A stretch of 64,000 nt of DNA from Beroe ovata (Eukaryota; Ctenophora; Nuda; Beroida; Beroidae), in the NCBI GenBank assembly GCA_946803715.1, contig CAMPET010000133.1:89839-153838 (forward strand). Reading direction: 5' to 3'. Both the position numbers and the translations under genes were made by a program. Below are positions 55,101-64,000 of the stretch, one piece after another. Each line of letters starts with the position of its first letter. The first letter of the stretch is position 1. A model generated the notes under the pieces. That model saw nothing but the letters and a program-made list of their open reading frames with translations, searched no databases and was not told the origin of the DNA.

Positions 55101-58100
55101 GATGACGAATATGACAGCTATTATATAACTTGACCGCACCTCTCAGTTACTAGATACTACACATCGTATAATTGTATACATACATGATACAATGTACAGT
55201 GTACAGTACACGTCATGTATATTGTATAGTTTGTATGTTGTGTATACATGATTTGAGTTGCACGCATTGCACACACACCCTTGTGGCTGGTACATAGAGC
55301 GGAACGTGCCCCCAAAACAATGTACACGCACGATATTGAGGCCTGGTAGTCGCATATAATTACTCAATGTGCCGCGAGAGAGAGCACAGGCCGAACCGGG
55401 ATCAATGTACGCATTCTGGAAATCTCACTGGTTTTATTACCAGCAGCTAGCTAAGCCATTAAAAATACTGAAATTTCAGATGTGGGCATTTAAAAATCTG
55501 TGCAGGCGCCATGCAGAGTGTAATTTAGCAATCATGGTAATGGTCTTCACTCATTGGACCGCTTCATGGATGACTAGGTAATGTGTCATATATTGAATTG
55601 ATGAATGAATATATAGCTCAAAGAATGGACATTGTAGTGAGAGACAAATGGGTGGAAAGTGGAATCATGTATTGTGCCCACACATGTCGATAGTGAGGAT
55701 ATTCGAAAAGTTGCATGGGCATATGACATGGGCAAGTCATATCGGCACACATGACATGGGCACATGATATGGGCTGTGTGAGAACACTCTCACCTCTTTA
55801 GAGTGAAGGTAAGCCATGCCGGAACTGACATCGAGTGCGATTTGTAACCTCTGTGTCCACGGAATTGGGGTTTCTAAATTCTTGATGAGTTTTCTAAGAG
55901 TCCCGCCGTCAATGTATTCTGTGATGGGGTGATGGTAGGGACTCACTTTTGTAATATATCATACACAGATAGATAACCTTATCTTTTCAGATAAGCGGGA
56001 TACAATATTTCAGCATGCACTTCGTGTACAATGGCTTGTTATAGAACTGTTAACATTTAGTAGACACACATTAGAACCAGGTACTGACTTTTAACTGGAT
56101 AAAATGTGGAGAAAAACAACATGTGTGTGTGTGTGTGTGTGTGTGTNNNNNNNNNNNNNNNNNNNNNNNNNNNNNNNNNNNNNNNNNNNNNNNNNNNNNN
56201 NNNNNNNNNNNNNNNNNNNNNNNNNNNNNNNNNNNNNNNNNNNNNNNNNNNNNNNNNNNNNNNNNNNNNNNNNNNNNNNNNNNNNNNNNNNNNNNNNNNN
56301 NNNNNNNNNNNNNNNNNNNNNNNNNNNNNNNNNNNNNNNNNNNNNNNNNNNNNNNNNNNNNNNNNNNNNNNNNNNNNNNNNNNNNNNNNNNNNNNNNNNN
56401 NNNNNNNNNNNNNNNNNNNNNNNNNNNNNNNNNNNNNNNNNNNNNNNNNNNNNNNNNNNNNNNNNNNNNNNNNNNNNNNNNNNNNNNNNNNNNNNNNNNN
56501 NNNNNNNTGTGTGTGTGTGTGTGTGTGTGCACACCGTGGTGCATCTCTCATAAGCAGATTATTAGTGTCTAGTGTCTTAGCTAGTGTCTGTTACTTCCAC
56601 AGGCTGCTACTTCCATAGGCTGACCCTGCAACCGACCTGTCAGAAGGGAGAAGTTGTGTGGACTCGATACGATTCCCTTGAATGTCAACACGTTGACATG
56701 CCGCAGATTCTTGAGGAGCGCAACCTCGTCGACAAACAGCTGAAACATTCTATTATTAGCGATCCAGTTTAATATTTGTTAGCATATAACGGTGTATGAA
56801 CCAATTAACTATGCTAATAATAGCGTGCGTACTGCGTAGTCTTGATTTTATTCCTCCGTGGGAAACCCTAGTTCCCGACGAGATTGTTAAAACTAGTTCT
56901 GGAATGTAGGAAAGCCTCCTTGAATACGTATTGAAAAACGTGTCTAAAATATCATCAGCCATGATTGGCGCCGTACAGAGCTATTCACATTTCAAATTCT
57001 TGTCTAAATTGTCAAAGCTCATTGTCTCGGTGTTCAGATCACAGCTATTGTTGTCAAGTAACACCGGATCATGATAAATATTACATAGGATCAAGTTTCC
57101 TCTTCAGCCCTCCTAACACAGACACACTCATAGCTACACAGACATACAAACACACACGTATACAGTATAAATACGTCACAAACACACACACAAACATCTT
57201 TGTGTTTAAAAAGCGCTATGAGCAGCCATCATCTTTGCTCAGATATTTGGCAAATATCCATCTTCGTAGGCAGACTATCCATGTTTTCTCATGAGTTGTG
57301 TGAAATGATGCGTGCCAAATAATCACAAGAATTTATACAAACAAAGTTACAACTCGTCAGCCATCCGCAATGACTGTAATTACACGAAAGCACGGAGGAC
57401 ATTTGAACATGCTGTTTACTGTGTAGGAATAATATATACAACTCGTCATCATGACTGGTATCATAACACTGCCAACAAATTTTTCAACTAAACCGTGACA
57501 ACTAAACCGTGACATTTGACAACATTTGATAAAATTTGACAACATGATGCTATCAATATGATGCGATCTACCTTTGCTGAGACAGGATCCATGACATCCT
57601 GCAATTCCTTGAGACAAACAATCTCTCCCGTTCTTGTCAGTTTAGCTCTCCGTACCCGACCGTAGAAGCCTTGTCCAATAACGTCACCAACCTCAACCTG
57701 GGAAATAAGTGTGAGGAGTTGTGTGTGTGTATGTGTGTGTGAGTGTGTGTGTGTCTGTTTGTGTGTGTGTGTGTGTGTGTATGAGTGTGTGTGTGTATCA
57801 TGGCCACATGATATCGAACCTGATAGCTGCAGGTTTCTAAACCCCTGCAAACATGGGGAAGTGAGTTTCACTTGGTATACTATATAAAAATGAGGATGGT
57901 GTCGCACCATGCATGGTTTGAAGATGTAACTGGACGAGTAGGGTTCAGGTGGGGGCGGAGAGGCGGACAGAGACTTGTTTATCCTCCGTTTGTGTGATCG
58001 TGAGAAGGGTGGCGGGGGCGAGGGAGGGCTGGTGGGAGGGGGAGGCGGACTTGTCTCGCTGGCATTCCTACTCCGGGATACTCCGTTACTGATAGTCAAC

Positions 58101-59387
58101 GTCACCACTGCTCCAGGGTTTATATCTTGCCTGAGATGGAGGTCATTGGGTGATAGAGCATGATCAGAGTAGAATTGGGGTGGGTCAGTGAACTGGAGAC
58201 TCACAGTGGGACATCAGATGTAATATTGCCATTGATCGTCATGACTATGTCATTTCGTCGAACTGGACTATGTTCATTGGCTTCAGTTACCCTGTACAGT
58301 AAAACGGCGGTATTGTTACCTTGGGTGTGAGGAATTAGAGATCAACTTTGTAGTCTTGTTTTCCTTCCTTCGTGAAGGGATCATGTTATTACCTCAATAT
58401 GCAGTCCTCTGACAGTTCAGTCTTGATATCTCCCCATTTCACTTGGACACACTTATCCCCAGATATCAAAGATAGTATATTGCTCTGAAAAGACATAAGT
58501 TTCACTGATCATCTTTCATGAGTTCAGTTATTGATGCATAGTAACTTTTCCAAAATATGGTACCTGATGACAATTATCACAGATTATCTGACTTTCACCA
58601 CAGAGAGTGTAATTCTCATTAGTCCCAAGAGGAAGTCTGCATTGAGAACATTGAAAACACTCTGAAAGATAACTTAGGTAATCTCCTTATTCAGATCTTA
58701 GGAGTTAGGACACCTGTCATAGGTCATTGAAGTAGATGCGGTTCATAGAAAGTGGACTGATTTTACCTACTTGTATGGTACTTCCTATCATTAGATATAA
58801 CATAGCTCGTCCCCAGACACTCTTTGCAGACATCACAGCCACCAACAAGCTGCAGTATAACAAATGCTCACAAAAATATATTCTTATCAGAATTGATACA
58901 GAACTATAATATTTAGTTGGTATGCTACGATGAAAGAGGTTTAATGATTATCATTGAGCTGTGAGTATGCTCTACCTGTATTAAACATTGTTTGCAAAGC
59001 AATTTTCCTTCATGTTCACAATAATCCGAGAGCAAAGCCAAGCAGTTAGAACACACAAAACAGTCCACATGCCATGAATGTCCTGCAGCAACTATGACCA
59101 TTCCAGCATTAATGAGATCTGCAAAAAATGAGATCTTTACTCTCTTTATATCATACTATAATATATAATAGGGAAATTTTGTTAACCAAAATCAGACAAT
59201 TTGGACAATAGTTACATTGTGAATTGCTAATTATGATTGCAGTACCTGAACACAGTCTACAAGTTTTTCTGAACTCAGTTAGAGTATCATCTGCAAATGA
59301 ACTGTGATGTTGTCTTTCTGTGAGAGATCGGTTTTCAACCCTGAGACCAGATGTTCTGAAAGAACCAGTGCTACTCCTCCTTTGCAT
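52166..59387 (-). CDS. LIM-PDZ protein kinase, LIMK/TESK family
   Basis: Minus-strand exons include 59246-59387 (start MQRRSSTGSF), about 58979-59118, 58773-58855, 58564-58659, 58395-58485, about 58205-58290, 57850-58204, 57572-57697, about 56635-56745, 55791-55944, about 53740-53873, about 52605-52690 and 52166-52486. Two LIM zinc fingers (CRLC...HVDCFVCSNC...CKQC; CDVCKEC...CFQCSQC...CDNC), a PDZ-like part (RRNDIVMTINGNI), a proline/serine linker, then the kinase: GQGFYGRVRRA, CLKEL, HRDLTSKNC, DFGLAQ, GGYYWRAPEM, CELIARIKADPDILPR. LIMKs phosphorylate cofilin. LIM plus PDZ plus kinase is LIMK-specific, yet HRDLTSKNC and IARxxADPDxLPR are TESK-like. The activation-loop Thr of LIMK is Ala here (NDAVG). 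Confidence 0.85.
52904..52960. repeat. (TG)n microsatellite in kinase intron
   Basis: Interrupted TG run. Further TG runs in this gene lie at 53900-53965 (with NN inside), 56120-56146, 56508-56528 and 57720-57798. Confidence 0.9.
53570..53735. repeat. CAGTTACAGTGTGTTT short tandem repeat
   Basis: Units of about 18 bp (TTTCAGTTACAGTGTG) repeat four to five times from 53545 to 53620, then GTTACA/TGTAAC words continue to 53735. Intron of the LIM kinase gene. Confidence 0.75.
54112..54891. repeat. First copy of a ~780-bp repeat abutting N
   Basis: Starts TACTTTATCAGCTGTAATCT and ends AGTGGAATCATG directly before the N at 54892. It matches 54893-55669 almost throughout, with scattered substitutions and small indels. 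Confidence 0.9.
54893..55669. repeat. Second copy of the ~780-bp repeat, after N
   Basis: Begins immediately after the N with TACTTTATCAGCTGTAATCT and ends AGTGGAATCATG. The two copies together behave like overlapping contig ends that were not merged. The true locus probably has one copy. Confidence 0.9.
56147..56507. other. Assembly gap of about 360 N
   Basis: A block of N flanked on both sides by TGTGTG. The missing sequence is probably an extended (TG)n tract in an intron of the LIM kinase gene. The reading frames that cross it are meaningless. Confidence 0.95.
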
Positions 59388-59951
59388 GATATATTAATGA
59401 CCATTATCTGAAAGCAGTACCACAAACAATTTTAGATTTGCGAAGTAATTCTATTTATATCCTTCACTGCAATATTAATATCACACACACCCACACACAA
59501 GCATGACACATATCATACACCCTGCTGTACAACAGCCAAGGGAACACACATCATCTCAGCTTAGGATTAAGGGGTTTTCAATTTAATGAGATCATAACCA
59601 AGTACTGAATAGGGAAGAAACTCAGAAAAGTATGAGATTGACTGGAGCTTTTAGATTTATTTGATTAAAAGACTTAATAACACAAATTTACTATGACGCA
59701 ACAAAGAATGAACCTCTTTACATTGTTCATGTCCAGAAAAAATCCTTCAAAAACCTTGTGGCAAAAGCAGGCATGTTTGAAAGAACACGTGTCGCAGCTA
59801 TTAACTATTTTAACTATGGAAACTACATTCAAGCACCTAACAGCTAGTCCATAGTGATGGAATATTTATTAATTTTGCATTCAATTGTGCAAGTTATTTG
59901 CTCTCCAATCTAATTGTATGACACAGCTTATCCAGAATTATTGCAGTAAAG
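59388..59951. other. Upstream of LIM kinase / left flank of LINE 2
   Basis: AT-rich, with a short CACACACCCACACACAAGC tract at 59484-59503. No ORF. The LIM kinase promoter should be here. The left end of the LINE is not defined by a target duplication. Confidence 0.4.
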
Positions 59952-60129
59952 TTTTAAACTTATCAACACTACCTACTTATTACAATCAAATTTGAGGAAC
60001 CCCAGCCAAAATTGTGATAAAAGTATAAAGTTCTGCTGTATTGTTTGGAGCTCACAGAGAAAGCACTTTTGCTAAATCTGCTAATTGACAAGGAACAAAT
60101 TTGGTAGATTCTGGGGTTCTTCAAATAGG

Positions 60130-61590
60130 ATGGTACTCTTTCAGGACCCAGACCCCAATGATTCTAATGACAAGACCCCATCAACCATTGATAAGAATGG
60201 GGGCAAGGAAAAGCCACAAGGTGTCATGGACAGTTGTGATGCAAATACTTTGAAGTCTAAACCCAGTTTTGATATTCCAAAGGATCTCAACACTCCTCCC
60301 CCTCCTTACTTATGCTCTGCAAGGAAGGTACGACCACTGAATACCCCTCCCCCAAGTAAGCATTTATTTGACAATGGTACAACACTTCTCAGTGATTTTG
60401 GAGTTTGTCTAGCATGCGGTGATGAAAATGCATTTGATAAAAGTGTCTCTTGCCTTCTTTGCAACAACAGCTTCCATGCTATTTGCAAATCTGACAATGG
60501 GAGCTCCCAGAACATCCTGTGTAACAAAACCTTCCTCGAACAGTTCACAAAACGTACTGAGAAGAACGACACATTCACTGGTTCTTTCTGTTTTGTATGT
60601 GACCCCTGCCTAACTAGTCACGAACAAAGACAGGCTGCTTCTGTGAAAGCGCATGTTCAATCACTTGAAAGAAAAGTTGAATCCATGGAATCTAATATAT
60701 CTGAAATCAAGAGTCTACTAACTGCCCAACAGAACCAGTCAGTACCTAACGAACCAAGCAGTGAAGTTGCTCCTTTGGTCAGAAACAGTGTTTGGGGTGA
60801 TTTGGCTGGCCTGCAGAGGGTAAAGTCTAGCATCCCTGTAATTGTTAAACATGGGGCTGCTGGAGCCAATGTGCCTGATACAGAGCTAGAGAAACTGATA
60901 ACTGACAATAAAATCCACGTGGAGAAAAATTACAAAAACAAGTCAGGTGAAAATGTTCTGGTTGTATCATCACAAGAAGGCAGAGAAAAACTCACCACAA
61001 AGCTCCAAGAGTCATATCCAGATCACAACATCTTCCATCCCCCTGAACGGCTACCTACTATTTCAGTTGCCAACCTCATAGATAACATTCCACCTGACCA
61101 CTTGAAGAACAAGATTCTGTCCTTGCATGAGGAAATAGCCTCACTTGTGGATCAAGGATCCGTGTTTGATGTCCTCTATATCAGACCTCAAAGGCAAGGC
61201 AAGAGGTTCCAAGCGTGTATTCGAGTTAGTAATGAGATCAGGAAATTCATTCAGTGCCTTGGTGACAGACTCTACATTGGCATGTACAGTTGTAATGTGT
61301 ATGATCACTTCTATATAAAGAGATGCAACAACTGCCAGAAATACCATCATTATCAGGACAAATGTAAAGCTGTAAAACCAACTTGTGCAAAATGTGCTGG
61401 AGATCATAATACTGCTGACTGCACCAGGTGCCACAGCACTAATTTTGTTCCTACCTGCATCAACTGTAAACATGAAAAAAGTTCTTTCACCCACACCCAT
61501 GAAGCAAGTTCTCTTGAATGTCCAACTTACAAAGCCGCACAGGACAAACTGAAGAACTCAATCACATTCTACAAGTCAAAAAACATGTAA
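60130..61590 (+). CDS. LINE ORF1: PHD finger + zinc knuckles
   Basis: 486 aa from the ATG at 60130; the frame is open 45 nt further upstream without an ATG. A proline-rich start is followed by a PHD-type finger (CLACG, CLLC, FHAIC, CFVCDPC) at about residues 95-160. A coiled coil follows (VQSLERKVESMESNISEIKSL-like), then two RRM-like alpha/beta segments (VEKNYKNKSGENVLVVSS; DVLYIRPQRQGKRFQACIRV). Zinc knuckles come last: CNNCQKYHHYQDKC, CAKCAGDHNTADC and CINC...ECP. This is a nucleic-acid-binding ORF1 of the kind found in CR1/I/jockey-type LINEs; a PHD in CR1 ORF1 is known. Confidence 0.85.
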   Translation: MVLFQDPDPNDSNDKTPSTIDKNGGKEKPQGVMDSCDANTLKSKPSFDIPKDLNTPPPPYLCSARKVRPLNTPPPSKHLFDNGTTLLSDFGVCLACGDENAFDKSVSCLLCNNSFHAICKSDNGSSQNILCNKTFLEQFTKRTEKNDTFTGSFCFVCDPCLTSHEQRQAASVKAHVQSLERKVESMESNISEIKSLLTAQQNQSVPNEPSSEVAPLVRNSVWGDLAGLQRVKSSIPVIVKHGAAGANVPDTELEKLITDNKIHVEKNYKNKSGENVLVVSSQEGREKLTTKLQESYPDHNIFHPPERLPTISVANLIDNIPPDHLKNKILSLHEEIASLVDQGSVFDVLYIRPQRQGKRFQACIRVSNEIRKFIQCLGDRLYIGMYSCNVYDHFYIKRCNNCQKYHHYQDKCKAVKPTCAKCAGDHNTADCTRCHSTNFVPTCINCKHEKSSFTHTHEASSLECPTYKAAQDKLKNSITFYKSKNM

Positions 61591-63378
61591 TGGTAAATCA
61601 CATGCCTGGGAAGGATCTCACTCTCACTTGTTTGTCATGGAATGTAAGATCACTCAATAACAAGGTCGAATCTATTATGGACTACATAACAGATCAAGAC
61701 ATATCCATTGTTTTCATTCAGGAGACCTGGTTGAGGGAATTGACTAGTCATACCACAGCTATTATCAAGACACATGGTTACAATGTTCATCACTATCATC
61801 GCTCTGATGTCACAGGAGGTGGTGTTGCAATCTTATCTAAATCTTTCATCAAAGTGGTGAGAGTGCATGTTTCTAATGAACCTTCTTTTGAGTCAGTATG
61901 TGTGAAAATAGTTCTTCCAAATCACAAGTCGTATCTTGCAGCATGCATCTACAGAACTGGTCCTATAAGCTCATTCTCAGAAGATTTTGATGAATTTCTA
62001 GCAAATTTATATTCAAAATCAGACAAACTGCTTATATGTGGGGACTTCAACATACACATGGATGAGATAACAAAGGCTCAGAAAGAACTGTCGCATGTAT
62101 ACTCATCTTATGGACTCAGTCAGTTATGTAAGGATGCCACCCACAGATCTGGTCACATGCTTGACTTAGTAGTAGCATCACCCAAAGTCATCAAGAATGA
62201 TGTAGTCAGTGTTCTCCCCCTATCCTCAGACTATCCCACCTGTGATCACTCAAGAATACTCTTTACATTGAATGCCAAAGGAGTGCCTTCTGAAAATAAG
62301 AAAAGGATAACATTCAGAAACATTCAGAATATAACCCAAGAAGAGTTTAGGGCTGATCTCTCGGACACCCTAACATCAATTTCAAGTGATCAGTCTTCTT
62401 TTGGAAACAAGATGTCCAGGTATAACAATGAGGTCACTCAAGTTCTTGACAAGCATGCTCCTAAACTGAGTAAGTGGATAAGAGACGAACCAGATTCAAA
62501 GTGGTTTGATTCCTCTTACAAAGCTGCAAGGGCAAAACGCAGGAAAGCAGAAAAAGAATGGAAAAAAACTCTCTCTGATGATGACAGGTACTACTTTGAG
62601 TATCTTAGAACATTCTGCAATGATTTGGCGCATGCCAAAAAGAAGGAGTTTTTCAAAGAACACTTTGTAAAGTACAACTACTCTCAGAAAAGCTTGTTTC
62701 AATTTGTTGACACTTTTCTTGATCAAGACAAATCTCTAGTTCTACCATCAAATGAAAACATCCAGGAAGTTGTTAATGAATTCAACCAGTTTTTCACAAA
62801 TAAAATAACAAAAATCAGACAGTCTTTCAAACAACTGCAAGAGATAAGTCAGGACCAATCTTCCACCACTTATCCAGCTATCAGTGAGATGAGTCAATTT
62901 GAGTTGACAACTGAAGACGAAATCAGAGAAATCCTGAGTGACACTAATATCAAATCCTGTGATCTTGATCCCTTACCAGCCAGCCTCACAAACGATAACA
63001 AAGATCTTCTTGTACCTACGTTATGCGATCTGGTAAATGCTTCTCTTACCTGTGGCTCTATGGAAGGACTAAAATCAGCCCATCTTACACCCTTGTTGAA
63101 AGGCAGTTCATTGGACCCAAATAAGATGAAAAACTATAGACCCGTTTCTAACCTTGCATTTGTCGGTAAAATCATAGAAAAGGTTGTCCTCATGCGACTC
63201 AATGCACACTTGACAATAAACAACCTCAACATTGACCATCAGTCTGCGTACAAGAAAAAGTTCAGCACAGAAACTCTCCTGATCCGCATTGTAAATGATC
63301 TCCTCATTGCATCTGATGAGAACAAGGCTACTGTAGTTATGCTTTTGGACTTATCTGCTGCTTTCGACACAGTGGACC
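61590..63378 (+). CDS. LINE ORF2: APE endonuclease + partial reverse transcriptase
   Basis: The natural start is the ATG at 61590-61592, whose A is the last base of the ORF1 stop TAA; an ATG 72 nt upstream in the same frame is inside ORF1. Endonuclease motifs: SWNVRSLNNK, VFIQETWL, GGGVAILSK, YRTGP, CGDFNIH, GHMLDLVV and CDHSRI. After a basic linker the RT begins: LTPLLKGSSLDPNKMKNYRP, HQSAYKKKFSTETLL and motif A VVMLLDLSAAFDTVD. The frame ends at the N at 63379. The catalytic YADD and the 3' end are missing. Confidence 0.88.
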
Positions 63379-63554
63379 NATCCAATTGAGCTACATGTGG
63401 TTCCAGTAGTTATTTGTGATATCGAACTGATGTATGTGACGAACTTTTTGAGTCCATCGACCTTTGGGGTGCCACCAGAGAGCCACCAAAGCAGCATTTT
63501 ACCGCATGCGCATTAAGTCCGCTTATAAACGGGTTTCTTTGAGTCACACAAGCT
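63379..63554. other. Single-N join and unassigned sequence
   Basis: The N at 63379 breaks the LINE. The next 175 bp have no LINE coding match and lead into the satellite. Confidence 0.6.
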
Positions 63555-64000
63555 ATTCCGACGAACTGGTGTCAACGAATACCATCGCAAACAAGCATTT
63601 CTACGTCACTTTTATGCAGTGGTGCCAGCGGCTTGTGACGAATAGGTACCCCATTCGTCACACAGGTCTGTTCTGACAGCGAATTCTATCGTCAGCATTC
63701 CTACGTCAGCATTCCTACGTCACAGTTATGAAGTGGTGTCAGCAAGTTGTGACGAATGGGTACCCAAATCGTCACACAGTCCTGTTTTGACGTACTGATG
63801 TCAGCGAATTCCTTCGCAAGCATTCCTACGTCACAGGTTCACTCTATACAGTGGTGTCAGCGAGTTGTGACGAATAGGTACCCCATTCGTCACAGATGCC
63901 AGTTCTGACAAACTGGTGTCAACGAATGCCATTATAAGCATCCCTGCGTCACATTCATGCAGTGGTGTCAGCAAATTGTGACGAATGGGTACCCAAATCG
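63555..64000. repeat. 111-118-bp palindromic TGACGAAT satellite, runs off window
   Basis: GTGACGAAT recurs at 63635, 63749, 63867 and 63978 (spacing 114, 118, 111). Each unit holds TGTGACGAATGGGTACCC followed by (A/C)A(T/A)TCGTCACA, an almost perfect palindrome centred on GGTACC, then TGACGTACTG-type and CCTACGTCAC words and GTGGTGTCAGC. It belongs to the same family as the 27.7 kb array. Confidence 0.9.

Larger units (their letters stand above)
59952..63378 (+). mobile_element. CR1/L2-like LINE with PHD ORF1, 3' truncated at N
   Basis: The 5' block 59952-59996 is shared with the LINE at 9.1 kb. ORF1 (60130-61590) and ORF2 (61590 on) overlap by one base in a TAATG junction. ORF2 has an intact endonuclease and the start of reverse transcriptase, through motif A (LLDLSAAFDTVD), and is then cut by an N at 63379. 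Both ORFs are open for their full visible length, so the copy is probably young. Confidence 0.88.

Noticed and set aside
54112-55669. True segmental duplication inside the LIM kinase intron
   Set aside because: The duplicate edges coincide exactly with a single N, which fits an unmerged contig overlap better than a biological duplication.
56057-56618. Long open frames across 56.1-56.6 kb
   Set aside because: They consist of N translated as X plus TG-repeat codons; the assembly gap creates them.

Overview
This is eukaryotic, animal-type nuclear DNA: most genes are split by short GT-AG introns. The gene set includes rhodopsin-type GPCRs, a LIM-domain kinase, the multi-synthetase scaffold AIMP2 and a CIB calcium sensor, and there are CR1/L2-like LINE elements. 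The compact layout (about 18 cellular genes in 64 kb), two nested genes and modest introns suggest a small-genome marine invertebrate, possibly a non-bilaterian such as a cnidarian. I cannot fix the species. Single N bases and one N block at about 56.1-56.5 kb show this is a draft assembly, and at least one N sits on an unmerged, probably allelic, overlap.

Layout. 0-6.7 kb: minus-strand ZFC3H1 (nuclear RNA-exosome adaptor), with a 58-bp tandem array in one intron. 6.7-9.1 kb: no gene, but a 101-bp fold-back element with a perfect 9-bp target duplication. 9.1-12.0 kb: a LINE whose first ORF joins a complete AlkB-type dioxygenase to a complete SGNH hydrolase; its second ORF is cut at an N. 12.1-13.5 kb: STOML1. 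13.9-14.9 kb: orphan GPCR (minus). 15.5-17.8 kb: intronless GPAM. 18.0-21.9 kb: ALDH7A1. 22.3-23.0 kb: SUPT4H1. 23.4-24.9 kb: two tandem FAM210-like genes. 25.1-26.5 kb: SLC9B-type Na+/H+ antiporter. 26.8-34.4 kb: DHX34, with ALG13 lying inside its last intron on the same strand. 34.8-39.9 kb: a CIB gene, with a four-exon GPCR antisense inside its second intron. 40.7-42.3 kb: FBXO21. 43.2-43.9 kb: a small EF-hand gene (minus). 45.9-47.8 kb: AIMP2. 48.0-49.6 kb: HSPBP1-like. 50.3-51.3 kb: an ARF-like GTPase. 52.2-59.4 kb: a LIM-PDZ kinase of the LIMK/TESK family (minus). 59.95-63.4 kb: a second LINE with a PHD and zinc-knuckle ORF1 and an APE-RT ORF2. 63.5-64 kb: the palindromic TGACGAAT/ATTCGTCA satellite, also present in a DHX34 intron.

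The cellular genes look like an ordinary mixed neighbourhood: RNA surveillance, mitochondrial lipid and aldehyde metabolism, glycosylation, tRNA-synthetase scaffolding and cytoskeletal signalling. I see no operon logic. The unusual material is mobile or repetitive: the AlkB-SGNH LINE, a 41-nt block shared 5' of two otherwise different LINEs, a TAATG stop/start junction, fold-back elements with 9-bp target duplications, and the palindromic satellite. Exon coordinates were read by eye from splice signals and protein continuity, so boundaries may be off by a few bases.
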